This document shows positions 1 through 9,829 of a DNA stretch of 64,000 nucleotides, in pieces. The first letter of the stretch is position 1. The number at the start of each line of letters is the position of its first letter. The stretch covers positions 434,001-498,000 of the forward strand of contig NZ_AUHV01000003.1 of NCBI RefSeq assembly GCF_000423365.1, in the 5' to 3' direction. This stretch comes from Maritalea myrionectae DSM 19524. GTDB lineage: Bacteria > Pseudomonadota > Alphaproteobacteria > Rhizobiales > Devosiaceae. The position numbers and the translations under genes are program-made. The notes under the pieces were generated by a model. It had not been told where the DNA came from. It made no database searches and saw only the letters and a program-made list of their open reading frames with translations.

Positions 1-24
1 TTTTCCTTATATTACAATAATCTA

Positions 25-39
25 TTGAAAAATTTTCAA
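25..39. promoter_or_regulatory. 15-bp AT-rich palindrome upstream of the ABC binding-protein gene
   Basis: Arms TTGAAAA and TTTTCAA around one central A form a perfect dyad about 80 bases before the ATG at 120. It may be a repressor or activator operator for the transporter operon. No regulator gene is adjacent, so the partner is unknown, and AT-rich dyads also arise by chance. Confidence 0.3.
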
Positions 40-119
40 AACTCCCGCTTAATCTGCCCTGATGCAGCGCATGGGAGTTCATTTTATGGAAGCGCGCATT
101 AATTCAAAGGAGGAGAATA

Positions 120-1466
120 ATGACTGAACGCAAGGATGGCCCTTCACGCCGTCGAGTTCTTAAGGGCGCTGCCGCTGGTCTCGTGACCGCTGGCGTTGCC
201 CCAACCATCATCACCAGTGCCTATGCTCAGGAATATCGCAACAAGCCAACTGGCGACAGCGTAACCCTTGGCTTTAACGTGCCACAAACTGGCTCATATG
301 CTGACGAAGGCGCTGACGAACTGCGTGCTTTTGAGTTGGCTGTTGAGCATTTGAACGGCGAAGGTGATGGCGGCATGCTAAACACCATGCAGCCTTCATC
401 TCTGACAGGTAACGGCATTTTGGGCAAAAAAGTTGCCTATGTGACTGGTGACACGCAAACCAAATCTGACGCTGCGCGGGCTTCTGCCAAGCGGATGATC
501 GAAAAAGATGGCGCCCTGATGATTTCAGGCGGTTCATCTTCAGGTGTGGCGATTGCGGTGCAAGGCCTTTGCCAAGAGATGGGCACCATCTTTATGGCCG
601 GTTTGACCCACTCAAACGACACAACAGGTAAAGATAAGCGTCGCTATGGTTTCCGGCACTTCTTTAACGCCTATATGTCTGGTGCAGCACTTGGCCCCGT
701 TTTGGGCGAAGAATATGGCACAGACCGTCGTGCCTATCACCTAACAGCCGACTACACTTGGGGCTGGACACAAGAAGAATCCATGAAAAATGCCACCGAG
801 GCATTGGGCTGGGAAACTGTTGAAACAGTGAAAACCCCAGTGGGCGCTGGTGACTTCTCTCAATATATCACACCTGTGTTGAACTCAGGCGCTGACGTAT
901 TGATCTTGAACCACTACGGCCGTGACATGGTGAACTCACTCACCCAAGCGGTTCAGTTCGGTCTGCGTGACCGTCAAGCCAATGGCAAAGATTTCCAAAT
1001 CGTTGTGCCATTGTTCTCACGCTTGATGGCGCAAGGTGCGGGCGACAACATTAAGGGCATTTTGGGTTCAACCAACTGGAACTGGTCACTACAAGACGCT
1101 GGTTCACAGGCTTTTGTGAAATCGTTCGGTGCGAAATATGGCTTCCCACCATCAATGGCGGCCCATACTTGCTACGTTCAGACATTGCTCTATGCCGATG
1201 CATGTGAGCGTGCTGGCAGCTTCTATCCACCAGATGTAATTAGAGCTCTTGAAGGTCACAAGTTCGACGGTATGGGCAATGGCGCTACCGAATATCGTGC
1301 AGAAGACCACCAGTGCTTTAAAGACGTATTGGTTGTGCGCGGTAGCGAGAACCCAACATCTCAGTTCGACTTGCTCAATGTGGTTAAACAAGTTCCACGT
1401 TCACAAGTTGAATATGATGCCTCCATCTTTGGTGGCGAGTTGGGACCATACGAAGTCTCTATGTAA
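120..1466 (+). CDS. ABC transporter substrate-binding protein, branched-chain amino acid type
   Basis: This 448-residue periplasmic binding protein belongs to the LivJ/AmiC-like type I fold (Peripla_BP_6). The N-terminus carries a twin-arginine export signal: S-R-R-R-V-L-K at residues 9-15, a hydrophobic stretch, and a probable cleavage site after A-Y-A-Q near residue 37. The mature part starts with the usual 'VTLGFNVPQTGSYADEG' type strand and has a GGxSSG-like ligand loop near residue 140. The start has a strong AAGGAGGAG site seven bases before the ATG. It heads an operon with two Liv-type permeases, two ATPases and acetyl-CoA synthetase, so its ligand may be a carboxylate or amide rather than an amino acid. 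That is inference; the ligand cannot be read from sequence. Confidence 0.9.
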   Translation: MTERKDGPSRRRVLKGAAAGLVTAGVAPTIITSAYAQEYRNKPTGDSVTLGFNVPQTGSYADEGADELRAFELAVEHLNGEGDGGMLNTMQPSSLTGNGILGKKVAYVTGDTQTKSDAARASAKRMIEKDGALMISGGSSSGVAIAVQGLCQEMGTIFMAGLTHSNDTTGKDKRRYGFRHFFNAYMSGAALGPVLGEEYGTDRRAYHLTADYTWGWTQEESMKNATEALGWETVETVKTPVGAGDFSQYITPVLNSGADVLILNHYGRDMVNSLTQAVQFGLRDRQANGKDFQIVVPLFSRLMAQGAGDNIKGILGSTNWNWSLQDAGSQAFVKSFGAKYGFPPSMAAHTCYVQTLLYADACERAGSFYPPDVIRALEGHKFDGMGNGATEYRAEDHQCFKDVLVVRGSENPTSQFDLLNVVKQVPRSQVEYDASIFGGELGPYEVSM

Positions 1467-1482
1467 AATAGAAAATTGGTTT

Positions 1483-1507
1483 GCCGGGGCGGCACAGCCG
1501 CCCCGGC
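1483..1507 (+). terminator. Strong GC hairpin between binding-protein and permease genes
   Basis: An 11-bp perfect stem (GCCGGGGCGGC / GCCGCCCCGGC, 3-base loop) follows the first stop codon, with only a short TTT after it. The weak T-tract suggests partial termination or 3'-end protection, which would leave more binding-protein mRNA than permease mRNA. This arrangement is common in solute-uptake operons. Confidence 0.6.
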
Positions 1508-1540
1508 TTTCGGGGCTTTTGTCGGTGGGGGAGTTACCAC

Positions 1541-2569
1541 ATGGACGCGATATTTCTTCAGTTTTTAAACGGTCTAGATAAAGGCGGCGCCTATGCGTTG
1601 ATCGCCCTGGGCCTCACCCTAGTTTTCGGCACGTTGGGCGTTGTGAACTTCGCCCACGGGGCTCTGTTTATGCTTGGTGCGTTTTGTGCGGTGACCCTGC
1701 GCAAAATCCTGACCATGCAGAAAGTTGTTCTTGATGAGGAAAACTTGACCGCATGGGGTACACCCACCGAAATCCGCACAACTTATGTAGAAACATGGTT
1801 TGGCGATTTTGGCACCCAGCTGGTCAACTACTCCGTTCCCTTAGCCATTTTATTGGCCATACCCGTCATGTTGGTGGTGGGCGTTGTAATGGAACGCGGC
1901 CTGATCAAGCATTTCTATCGCCGCCCCCACGCTGAGCAGATCTTGGTGACCTTTGGTCTGGCCATTGTGCTGCAAGAAATCATCAAGCATTATTTCGGCG
2001 CCAACCCTATTCCGCAGCCTATGCCATCTAATCTGGCTGGCGCGGCAGACATTGGCGTGATGATGGGCATGGACCCCAATATTATTGTTTATCCATGGTG
2101 GCGGCTTGTCTATTTCGCCTTCTCCGTGATCGTGATCGGTGCAGTATTTGCCTTCTTGCAATTCACCACCTTCGGCATGGTTGTGCGCGCTGGCATGGCA
2201 GATCGGGAAACCGTTGGCCTGATCGGCATCGATATCGACAAGCGCTTCACCGCTATGTTCGGCTTGGCCGCAGTGGTCGCTGGTGTCGCTGGCGTGATGT
2301 ACACCCCACTTCTGCCGCCTGATTATCACCTTGGCATGGACTTCTTGGTCCTGACCTTCGTGGTGGTGGTTGTGGGCGGCATGGGCTCGCTGCCCGGCGC
2401 TGTGCTCGCAGGCTTTATGCTCGGCATTTTGCAAAGCTTTGCCTCCATGACTGAGATCAAAGCCATTATTCCCGGCATTGACCAAATCATCATCTATCTT
2501 GTTGCTGTGATCATTTTGCTGGTGCGTCCACGCGGACTTTTGGGCCGCAAAGGCGTGATGGAAAGCTAA
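1541..2569 (+). CDS. livH: Branched-chain-type ABC transporter permease (LivH family)
   Basis: This inner-membrane permease of about 342 residues belongs to the LivH/BPD_transp_2 family and should pair with the LivM-like protein encoded next. It has about eight hydrophobic segments. The first contains the family-typical 'GGAYALIALGLTLVFGTLGVVNFAHG' region, and near the C-terminus a 'VVVVGGMGSLPGAVLAGF' motif marks the ATPase-contact region. The ATG at 1541 is chosen because GGTGGGGGA lies just upstream. A longer reading back to a TTG at 1481 would run through the hairpin and code for an arginine-rich, non-membrane leader. The LivM-like gene follows after 12 bases. Confidence 0.92.
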   Translation: MDAIFLQFLNGLDKGGAYALIALGLTLVFGTLGVVNFAHGALFMLGAFCAVTLRKILTMQKVVLDEENLTAWGTPTEIRTTYVETWFGDFGTQLVNYSVPLAILLAIPVMLVVGVVMERGLIKHFYRRPHAEQILVTFGLAIVLQEIIKHYFGANPIPQPMPSNLAGAADIGVMMGMDPNIIVYPWWRLVYFAFSVIVIGAVFAFLQFTTFGMVVRAGMADRETVGLIGIDIDKRFTAMFGLAAVVAGVAGVMYTPLLPPDYHLGMDFLVLTFVVVVVGGMGSLPGAVLAGFMLGILQSFASMTEIKAIIPGIDQIIIYLVAVIILLVRPRGLLGRKGVMES

Positions 2570-2581
2570 GGGAGAAAAACA

Positions 2582-3748
2582 ATGAACTTTCAAGGCATCT
2601 TTTCCATGTCACGCAAAGACTTGACCACCTTGGTGATCTTTTCGATCGTGGTATTGGCGCTGCCCATCTGGCTGCAACCCTTTGGTGCAGCCTACCCCGA
2701 CCTGATGCAGAAATTTGCCATCTTTGGCATTCTGGCCATCGGCTTCAACATCTTGTTCGGCCTCACTGGCTATCTCAGCTTCGGTCACGCGGCCTTTTTG
2801 GGCGTCGGCTCCTATACCGCCGTGTGGACATTTAAGCTGTTCTCCATGAACCCGATCCCCGCGCTAATCTTTGCGGTGATCCTGTCAGGCTTGTTTGCTC
2901 TTTTGATTGGCTATGTCAGCTTGCGCCGTTCAGGGATCTATTTCTCGATCCTCACACTGGCCTTTGCCCAGATGTCCTATAATCTGGCCTATTCGGTACT
3001 GACCCCGATCACCAATGGTGAAACAGGTCTTCAGTTGGAGGCGGGCGACCCCCGCGTGCTGGACAGCATGTTTGTCGCAGAAGAAGCAGGCCTGCCCGTG
3101 TCCAATTTCTTTGGCATCGAAATGTCCGGCATCCCTGGCTTTTATTTCTGCGCGATCTTCTTGATCCTTGGGTTTTTCATCACCCAGCGCATCTTCGCCT
3201 CACCATTCGGCATGATGCTGCGCGGCATTAAATCCAACCAAACCCGGATGAACTATACCGGCTTTAACACACGCCCTTATACCCTCACTGCCTTTGTGAT
3301 CTCAGGCATGTATGCGGGCTTGGCTGGTGGCCTGATGGCCGTAACCGACCCGTTGGCAGGTGCCGAGCGGATGCAGTGGACCGCCTCCGGCGAGATTGTG
3401 CTTATGACAATCCTCGGCGGTGTGGGCACGTTGGTTGGCCCGGTTATTGGCGCTTGGTTGATCAAATATTTCGAAAACATCTTTTCAAGCTTCAACGAGA
3501 GTGTGCTGCACAATCTGTTCGGCTTCTTGCCAGATGGCGTGGAAGGATTTGTTGTCGAATTGACTTCAATGTTTGTTGGTGAAGGCTGGCATTTGACCCT
3601 TGGTCTTGTGTTTGTCCTGGTCGTGACCTTCTTGCCTGGCGGCATGATGGAAGGCTATCGCCGGATCACCACCCTGTTCACCGGCGGTGGTGGCGACGGC
3701 GACAAAAAAGCCAAAGCTGACGACACCCAAACTCAACCAGCTGAATAG
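2582..3748 (+). CDS. livM: Branched-chain-type ABC transporter permease (LivM family)
   Basis: This second permease subunit has 388 residues and about nine to ten membrane segments. It carries the LivM signatures '[27 protein letters not shown]' near residue 55 and '[16 protein letters not shown]' near residue 275. The C-terminus has an unusual hydrophilic glycine- and lysine-rich tail (last 25 residues or so), probably cytoplasmic. The gene has a GGGAGAA site and lies tightly between the LivH-like and LivG-like genes, so the five genes should be co-transcribed and form one transporter. Confidence 0.93.
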   Translation: MNFQGIFSMSRKDLTTLVIFSIVVLALPIWLQPFGAAYPDLMQKFAIFGILAIGFNILFGLTGYLSFGHAAFLGVGSYTAVWTFKLFSMNPIPALIFAVILSGLFALLIGYVSLRRSGIYFSILTLAFAQMSYNLAYSVLTPITNGETGLQLEAGDPRVLDSMFVAEEAGLPVSNFFGIEMSGIPGFYFCAIFLILGFFITQRIFASPFGMMLRGIKSNQTRMNYTGFNTRPYTLTAFVISGMYAGLAGGLMAVTDPLAGAERMQWTASGEIVLMTILGGVGTLVGPVIGAWLIKYFENIFSSFNESVLHNLFGFLPDGVEGFVVELTSMFVGEGWHLTLGLVFVLVVTFLPGGMMEGYRRITTLFTGGGGDGDKKAKADDTQTQPAE

Positions 3749-3765
3749 CCAAAGGAGCACATATT

Positions 3766-4536
3766 ATGACGACCAGTACTGAAAATGTCGTTCTTCACGT
3801 TGCCGATGTGCACAAAACCTTTGGCGGTTTGCACGCACTCAGCGATATTGATCTGCAAATCGAAGAAGGCAAAACACACGCCATCATCGGCCCCAACGGG
3901 GCAGGTAAATCCACATTGCTCAACGTGGTTGTGGGCCGCTTGGCCCCAACACGCGGCGCCGTGGTCTTTGATGGCAAGGTGCTGACAGGCAAGCAACCCC
4001 ACGAGATCAACCAAGTGGGCGTGGCTCGGGTGTTCCAAACACCTGAAATCTTCCCCGATCTCTCTGTGTTGCAAAATGTGATGGCACCGGCCTTTGCCAA
4101 GCGCGATGGGTCATTCAAGCTAAACTTCTTGTCATCACTCGACGATGAGCATCAAATTCGCAAAGAAGCCGAAGAGATGCTCGAGGATATTGGCCTTAGC
4201 GAGCAAAAACTCATGAAGGCTGGCTCACTTTCACGCGGTGACAAGCGCCGCATGGAACTGGCCATGTGCCTCATGCAGCACCCCAAACTCTTGTTGTTGG
4301 ATGAGCCAACTGCTGGGATGTCACGCCACGACACCAATACAACCATTGAGCTTTTGAAAAAGATCAAAGAGCGAGGCATGACCAAAGTGATCATTGAGCA
4401 CGACATGCATGTGGTGTTCTCATTGGCCGATAAAATCTCGGTGCTTGCGGGTGGGCGGATTATCGCCGAAGGTACACCAGAAGAAGTGCGCAACAACCCG
4501 AAGGTGCAAGAGGCATATTTGGGAGGGGCACACTGA
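3766..4536 (+). CDS. livG: ABC transporter ATP-binding protein (LivG family)
   Basis: This cytoplasmic ATPase subunit has 256 residues. Walker A is GPNGAGKST at residues 42-50. The signature region reads LSRGDKRR rather than the usual LSGGxxR, a variation often seen in urea/amide-type LivG relatives. Walker B is LLLLDEP, and a switch histidine follows in 'VIIEHDMHVV'. The preceding bases hold an AAAGGAG site. The stop overlaps the next start (TGATG at 4534-4538), so the two ATPases are translationally coupled and probably act as a heterodimer. Confidence 0.92.
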   Translation: MTTSTENVVLHVADVHKTFGGLHALSDIDLQIEEGKTHAIIGPNGAGKSTLLNVVVGRLAPTRGAVVFDGKVLTGKQPHEINQVGVARVFQTPEIFPDLSVLQNVMAPAFAKRDGSFKLNFLSSLDDEHQIRKEAEEMLEDIGLSEQKLMKAGSLSRGDKRRMELAMCLMQHPKLLLLDEPTAGMSRHDTNTTIELLKKIKERGMTKVIIEHDMHVVFSLADKISVLAGGRIIAEGTPEEVRNNPKVQEAYLGGAH

Positions 4537-5303
4537 TGAACGCAATGACAACAGAAAGCAATATGATGAGCGATGCACAAGCCAAACAAAAAGAGGCACG
4601 GCCTTTTCTGTCGGTAAAAGATGTGCACGCCTATTACGGCGAAAGCTACATCGTGCAAGGGGTTAGCCTTGAGCTGCCCAAGGGCGAGATCTTGGCATTG
4701 CTGGGCCGAAATGGCGCTGGCAAAACCTCAACATTGCGCACCTTGGCACGGGTCGACGACCCGCAGCTAACACAAGGCGAAATCTGGCTGGATGGCGAAC
4801 CCCTGCACCAAATGCGCGCCCACCAGGCGGCGCAATCGGGCCTGCAATTGGTGCCTGAAGATCGGCGGATCATTCAAGGCCTGACCGTTGAAGAAAACCT
4901 GACGCTAGCGCAAGTAGCGCCTGGCCATGGTTGGACCGTTGAACAAGTTTATGAGCGTTTCCCGCGTCTTGCTGAACGCCGCAATCAGGAAGGCGTGACC
5001 CTTTCTGGTGGCGAACAGCAAATGCTGGCCATTGGCCGCGCATTGATGCGGGATGTCAAACTCTTGCTCTTGGACGAGCCCTATGAAGGCTTGGCCCCAG
5101 TGATTGTGCAAGAGATTGAAAAGATCCTGTTGGAGATTAAAAAACTCGGGATCACAACAATTATCGTTGAGCAGAATGCGGTTGCCGCACTCAAGCTCGC
5201 CGATAAAGCGGTTATCTTTGACACAGGCATGGTGGTGTTTAGCGGCTCTGCCAAAGAAGTGTTGGATAACGAGCAATTGCGTCACGAGTATCTCGCCATC
5301 TAG
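4536..5303 (+). CDS. livF: ABC transporter ATP-binding protein (LivF family)
   Basis: This second ATPase subunit (255 residues) has Walker A GRNGAGKTST, the signature LSGGEQQMLAIGRAL, Walker B LLLLDEP and the LivF-typical 'PEDRRIIQGLTVEENL' segment. It has an N-terminal extension of about 25 polar residues before the conserved 'LSVKDVHAYYGES' start. Two internal methionines near residues 4 and 10 could be the true start, but the TGATG overlap with the LivG-like gene favours 4536. It completes the transporter, and the acetyl-CoA synthetase gene follows after about 120 bases. Confidence 0.9.
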   Translation: MNAMTTESNMMSDAQAKQKEARPFLSVKDVHAYYGESYIVQGVSLELPKGEILALLGRNGAGKTSTLRTLARVDDPQLTQGEIWLDGEPLHQMRAHQAAQSGLQLVPEDRRIIQGLTVEENLTLAQVAPGHGWTVEQVYERFPRLAERRNQEGVTLSGGEQQMLAIGRALMRDVKLLLLDEPYEGLAPVIVQEIEKILLEIKKLGITTIIVEQNAVAALKLADKAVIFDTGMVVFSGSAKEVLDNEQLRHEYLAI

Positions 5304-5321
5304 GCGGGCTACCCGAACGCA

Positions 5322-5358
5322 AATGGTCGACCGGGTGCGATAGGGACCGGCCACCATT
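5322..5358. other. Inverted repeat between livF and acs
   Basis: Arms AATGGT and ACCATT, plus internal CCGG/CCGG pairing, could form a hairpin in the 119-base gap. Only a short TTTT follows, so it may be a weak terminator, an mRNA-processing signal or an operator. Confidence 0.3.
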
Positions 5359-5422
5359 TTGAAGAAGTGTAACTTTAAAAATGGGCATTGCTGACCTTTG
5401 TGTTGGCAATGAGAGGGAAACT

Positions 5423-7363
5423 ATGTCCGGCAAGACCTATCCGGTGTTTGAACAATGGGCGCAAGACGCCCACATCACCAAGCAACAATATGAAAACATG
5501 TATGCGCAATCGGTGAATGATCCCGATGGCTTTTGGGCTGAACAAGCCAAGCGGCTGGATTGGATCAAGCCGCCCAGCATCATTAAAAACACCAGCTTTG
5601 ATCCCGTTTCGATCAAATGGTTTGAAGATGGTGTGCTCAATGTGGCGCAAAACTGTATTGATCGCCATTTAGATAAACGCGGCGACCAGATCGCTTTCTA
5701 TTGGGAGCCTGATCACCCGGATCAACCAGCGCAGGCCATCACCTATACCCAATTGCATGAGCGGGTCTGTCGATTTGCCAATGTGCTCAAGGAACTGGGC
5801 GTGAAAAAGGGTGACCGCGTCACGCTCTACCTGCCCATGATCCCTGAAATCACCTACGCCATGCTCGCCTGTGCCCGCATCGGCGCCGTGCACTCCGTGG
5901 TGTTCGCCGGCTTTTCGCCAGAGGCCTTGGCCGGGCGCATCAATGATTGTGACAGCACGATTGTCATCACAGCAGATGAAGGCCGTCGTGGCGGCAAATC
6001 CATCCCGCTGAAAAAGAATGTGGATGACGCCCTACCCCACGCCTTGGGCGTGGAAAAAGTTTTGGTGGTGGAGCACACCGGTGCAGACATCAAAATGAAA
6101 GGTGGCCGCGACGTATGGTGGCACGAAGCGGCGGCTGGCGCAGATGAATTTTGCGACATCGAACCGATGAATGCAGAAGATCCGCTGTTTATCCTTTATA
6201 CCTCCGGCTCCACCGGCCAGCCTAAAGGCGTGGTGCACACGGCTGGCGGCTACCTCACCTATATTTCCCTCGCCCATGAAACCGTATTCAACTATGAGGA
6301 TGGCGACATCTTTTGGTGTGGTGCCGACCTTGGTTGGATCACAGGCCATAGCTTCACCCTTTATGCGCCACTTTCAAATGGCGCCACTTCGGTGATGTAT
6401 GAGGGTGTGCCCAACTTCCCCGATGCGTCGCGCTTCTGGCAGATCATCGACAAATATCAGGTCAACCAGTTCTACACTGCCCCAACTGCCATTCGCGCAC
6501 TGATGGGCGCTGGCGACGATTTTGTGACCAAAACCAGCCGCAAATCGCTCAAACTGCTGGGCACGGCGGGCGAACCGATCAACCCCGAAGCCTGGGAATG
6601 GTATTTCCACGTGGTTGGCGAAGGCCGCTGCCCTATCGTTGACACATGGTGGCAAACCGAAACTGGCGGCTGCATGATCACCCCGTTCCCCGGGGCGACC
6701 GACATGAAGCCAGGCGCGGCGACAACACCGTTTTTCGGCATCAAGCCGCAATTGGTGGACAATGACGGCAATGTGCTGGAGGGCGAGGCAGAAGGCAATC
6801 TATGCATTCTCGACAGCTGGCCCGCACAGGCTCGCACCATTTATGGTGATCATCAGCGCTTTGTGGACACCTATTTCACCACCTATAGGGGCAAATATTT
6901 CACCTCTGACGGCTGCAAACGCGATGCGGATGGTGATTATTGGATCACCGGACGTGTGGACGATGTGCTCAACGTTTCCGGCCACCGCATGGGCACGGCG
7001 GAAGTGGAAAGCGCGCTCGTGTCCCACGACATGGTTTCAGAAGCCGCAGTGGTGGGCTATCCCCATGATGTGAAGGGCCAAGGCATCTATGTCTATGTGA
7101 CCCTGATGGCAGGTGTCGACCAAAGCGACGATTTGGCCAAAGATTTGCGCCAATGGGTACGCAAGGAAATTGGCCCCATCGCCACACCAGACCTGCTGCA
7201 ATTTGCCCCAGACCTCCCCAAAACGAGGTCCGGCAAAATCATGCGGCGCATTCTGCGCAAAATCGCAGAAGACGATTTTTCAAACTTAGGCGACATTTCA
7301 ACGCTGGCCGATCCATCTGTGGTCGAAAAGCTGATTGAAGAACGCCAAAACAGATCGGCCTAA
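5423..7363 (+). CDS. acs: Acetate--CoA ligase (acetyl-CoA synthetase)
   Basis: This AMP-forming acyl-CoA ligase makes acetyl-CoA from acetate, ATP and CoA. It has 646 residues, the usual Acs length. Visible family motifs are the P-loop-like [15 protein letters not shown] (near 255-270), '[10 protein letters not shown]' (A5-like), the hinge region '[25 protein letters not shown]', and the C-terminal [11 protein letters not shown]. The lysine in that last motif is the one acetylated for control by Pat/CobB-type systems. The ATG at 5423 is preceded by GAGAGGG; an upstream ATG at 5381 has no good ribosome site. Its place behind a Liv-type transporter suggests that the imported compound yields acetate or a short acid. 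Propionate as a substrate cannot be excluded. Confidence 0.93.
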   Translation: MSGKTYPVFEQWAQDAHITKQQYENMYAQSVNDPDGFWAEQAKRLDWIKPPSIIKNTSFDPVSIKWFEDGVLNVAQNCIDRHLDKRGDQIAFYWEPDHPDQPAQAITYTQLHERVCRFANVLKELGVKKGDRVTLYLPMIPEITYAMLACARIGAVHSVVFAGFSPEALAGRINDCDSTIVITADEGRRGGKSIPLKKNVDDALPHALGVEKVLVVEHTGADIKMKGGRDVWWHEAAAGADEFCDIEPMNAEDPLFILYTSGSTGQPKGVVHTAGGYLTYISLAHETVFNYEDGDIFWCGADLGWITGHSFTLYAPLSNGATSVMYEGVPNFPDASRFWQIIDKYQVNQFYTAPTAIRALMGAGDDFVTKTSRKSLKLLGTAGEPINPEAWEWYFHVVGEGRCPIVDTWWQTETGGCMITPFPGATDMKPGAATTPFFGIKPQLVDNDGNVLEGEAEGNLCILDSWPAQARTIYGDHQRFVDTYFTTYRGKYFTSDGCKRDADGDYWITGRVDDVLNVSGHRMGTAEVESALVSHDMVSEAAVVGYPHDVKGQGIYVYVTLMAGVDQSDDLAKDLRQWVRKEIGPIATPDLLQFAPDLPKTRSGKIMRRILRKIAEDDFSNLGDISTLADPSVVEKLIEERQNRSA

Positions 7364-7396
7364 AGCAACTGTCCCCACTTTGTTTGGGCCGTATAT

Positions 7397-7432
7397 GGGG
7401 CGCTTCCATCCTTGGGGCGCCCCTCAATTTTT
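7397..7432 (+). terminator. Rho-independent terminator after acs
   Basis: Stem GGGGCGC / GCGCCCC with a 13-base loop is followed by TCAATTTTT. It lies 34 bases past the acs stop and probably ends the transporter-acs transcript. Confidence 0.65.
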
Positions 7433-7538
7433 GGCTGCGACAATATGAATTGCAACTGGATGGGCCAAGCTGATCTGAACCAATAGACATCCGCACCTCA
7501 AACTGTTTTTATGTCTGTAAAACAGCTTGGTACAGCAC

Positions 7539-8432
7539 ATGACCTTCATTCAGCTACAACGCCGAACCAGCATCCTGCTTGCCCCATTGATTTTCGGACT
7601 TTCGCTATTTGGGCTGCTCCACGGCGCAGTGGTGCCTGACCCGCAGATCGCCACTACATTTCGCGGCACCGAGATGATTTTTTACGGCAATGGCCTGTAC
7701 CACGATAACAGCCTCTTTTTCGCCGCCGGGTTTATCGCCCAGGACATCATTGTCTTGTTCCTCGTGACGCCGCTGCTTTGCCTGTCCATCTATCTTATGG
7801 CCAAGGAACGGGTGGCAGGCCATATTCTCAACTATGGCGTCCTTGGTTTTTTGCTCTATGCCTATGCAAGCCTTGCCTTTTCAGCCACTTATAACATTGC
7901 CTTCTTTGGGTATGTTCTGGTGCTCAGCATTTGCCTTTTTGGGACATCCATTGCCCACAATGGCGTCATGACCTGTTTAGAAAAAGGCACTTTCGATAAG
8001 GCAAAAGCCGCCCTGCCAAACAGGGCACTGGCGATCTATTTGGTTTTAGCGGGTAGCATCACCGTATTTGTGTGGGCGGAACCGCTGATCACAGCGCTGA
8101 TGTCCGACACACCACCCAGCCGGCTAGATCATTATACCACCAAATTCACGGAAGCCATCGACATGGCGATCATTGCGCCACTGTGCATGATCTCCGCCCT
8201 ATTGGTTTTACGCCAGCAATTGTTTGGGTTCGCCTTGGCGATCCCTCTGCTCGGCACAATCATTCTGCTGCTGCCAAGCATCTCAACAGCGACCTTTGTT
8301 CAGCTGTGGGCAGGCGTGGAGTTCACCACGCCTGAAATTTTCGGGCCAATCGGCGGCTTTCTGGTCCTTGGCCTTTGGGCCTTGTGGCTGATGATCAGAA
8401 TGATTGCGCTTTTAGAAAAACAGGCCGCCTAA
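7539..8432 (+). CDS. Polytopic membrane protein of unknown function
   Basis: This protein of about 297 residues has some eight or nine hydrophobic segments through its whole length. I recognise no transporter or enzyme motif. A conserved-looking extracellular loop, 'GTEMIFYGNGLYHDNSLFF' near residues 40-58, follows the first membrane segment. The C-terminus is short and polar. The ATG at 7539 is preferred over an in-frame TTG four codons earlier; neither has a strong ribosome site. It is bounded by the acs terminator and by convergent hemN, whose 3' end it overlaps by four bases, so it is probably transcribed alone. Confidence 0.7.
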   Translation: MTFIQLQRRTSILLAPLIFGLSLFGLLHGAVVPDPQIATTFRGTEMIFYGNGLYHDNSLFFAAGFIAQDIIVLFLVTPLLCLSIYLMAKERVAGHILNYGVLGFLLYAYASLAFSATYNIAFFGYVLVLSICLFGTSIAHNGVMTCLEKGTFDKAKAALPNRALAIYLVLAGSITVFVWAEPLITALMSDTPPSRLDHYTTKFTEAIDMAIIAPLCMISALLVLRQQLFGFALAIPLLGTIILLLPSISTATFVQLWAGVEFTTPEIFGPIGGFLVLGLWALWLMIRMIALLEKQAA

Positions 8433-9778
8433 ACCGCTTTGGAGTGCCGGGCCGTGCCTTTACCAAAATAAGCATCGAAACTGGCGGCGATGGCGCGGAC
8501 AAAAGGCTTGCCCTGCCCGACTACCGCAAAGCACTCATCGTCATTTTCGATAAAGCCATCTTCATGCTGTGCGGCGATCAAATTGGCTTCGCGCAGAATA
8601 GCTTTCGCGGCGTCGCCATAGCGGGCCACCAAGTCGGTTTTATCGAAAGAAAACTGACACATAAGTTGTTCAATCACATGGCCGCGCATACGGTCTTCTT
8701 CCGTAAGAGCATAGCCCTTGCCCACCGCTAGTTCGCCTTTGTCGATCATCGCTTGATACTGACCCGTGGGCACAACATTTTGAATATAGCCGTGGCGGTT
8801 TTGACCAATGGCGGAGCCACCAAAGCCGATCATCGCGTCCGCTGGATCAACAGTATAACCTTGGAAATTGCGGCGCAGCGTCCCATTGCGAGCGGCAATT
8901 GCCATTTTGTCATGCGGCAGCGCAAAGTGATCAAACCCTACGCGGTCATAACCAGCATCCACCAACGCATCGGCAGCCAAAAGCGCATGTTCAAACCGCT
9001 CAATTGTGCCGGGCAACGCCGCTTCATCAATCATCTTTTGATGGGTTTTCATCCACGGCACATGGGCATACCCAAACAGGGCAATCCGGTCTGGCTGCAA
9101 AAAGGCGGTTTTGGCCACCGTGTCCATCAACCGCTCTGTTGTTTGAAACGGCAACCCGTAAAGCACATCCAGATTTACCGATTTGATGCCGTGCGCCCGC
9201 AACGCTTCCACCACGTCGCGCGTGATCTCAAAACTTTGTGGCCGATTAATTGCCTTTTGCACCACCTCAGAAAAGTCCTGCACCCCAATGCTGGCGCGCG
9301 TCAGACCAAAATCCACCATGCCTTTGATTTGTTCGGGCGTGACATCGCTTGGATCGATCTCAATGGAGATTTCTGCATCATCAACAAAATCAAAATGCGT
9401 GCGCAATACGACCCGCAATTTTGCAAAATCATCTGCTTGCAACAAGGTCGGCGAGCCACCGCCCAAATGCAATGAAACCACTTTCAAACGATGGGGCAAT
9501 TTCGCCGCCACCATTTCAATCTCTTTATAGAGGCGTTTCAAATAGGCTTGCACAGGCGCATATTTCAGCGTTTGCTTGGTGTTGCAGCCGCAAAACCAGC
9601 ACAACCGATCACAAAACGGAATGTGGATGTAAAGCGAAAGTTTGTCTTCCGACTCAAAGCCGGACAACCATTTGGCATAAACGTCATTGTTTACCGTATT
9701 GGTGAAATGCGGCGCGGTTGGATAAGATGTGTAGCGCGGTACAGGCGCGGCATATTTTTCGATGAGTGCGTGGTCCAT
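8429..9778 (-). CDS. hemN: Oxygen-independent coproporphyrinogen III dehydrogenase
   Basis: This radical-SAM enzyme of haem biosynthesis converts coproporphyrinogen III to protoporphyrinogen IX without oxygen. The protein has 449 residues, a normal HemN length. The cluster motif is C56-x3-C60-x2-C63-x-C65 in 'HIPFCDRLCWFCGC', and the SAM-binding GGGSPTLL and 'GVQDFSEVVQKAINRPQ' regions follow. The fourth cysteine and the N-terminal 'YAAPVPRYTSYPTAPHF' segment distinguish true HemN from HemW. A perfect FnrL-type site lies 52 bases upstream of the start, which implies induction at low oxygen. Confidence 0.95.
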   Translation of the reverse strand: MDHALIEKYAAPVPRYTSYPTAPHFTNTVNNDVYAKWLSGFESEDKLSLYIHIPFCDRLCWFCGCNTKQTLKYAPVQAYLKRLYKEIEMVAAKLPHRLKVVSLHLGGGSPTLLQADDFAKLRVVLRTHFDFVDDAEISIEIDPSDVTPEQIKGMVDFGLTRASIGVQDFSEVVQKAINRPQSFEITRDVVEALRAHGIKSVNLDVLYGLPFQTTERLMDTVAKTAFLQPDRIALFGYAHVPWMKTHQKMIDEAALPGTIERFEHALLAADALVDAGYDRVGFDHFALPHDKMAIAARNGTLRRNFQGYTVDPADAMIGFGGSAIGQNRHGYIQNVVPTGQYQAMIDKGELAVGKGYALTEEDRMRGHVIEQLMCQFSFDKTDLVARYGDAAKAILREANLIAAQHEDGFIENDDECFAVVGQGKPFVRAIAASFDAYFGKGTARHSKAV

Positions 9779-9829
9779 AATCGTCCCCTATTCTGTGACC
9801 ACAACCTAGCAGCGCCAAAAAATCCTTCC

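Noticed and set aside
1850-2593. Minus-strand open frame of 247 codons
   Set aside because: It lies opposite the LivH permease; its His/Ala-rich text is the mirror of hydrophobic codons.
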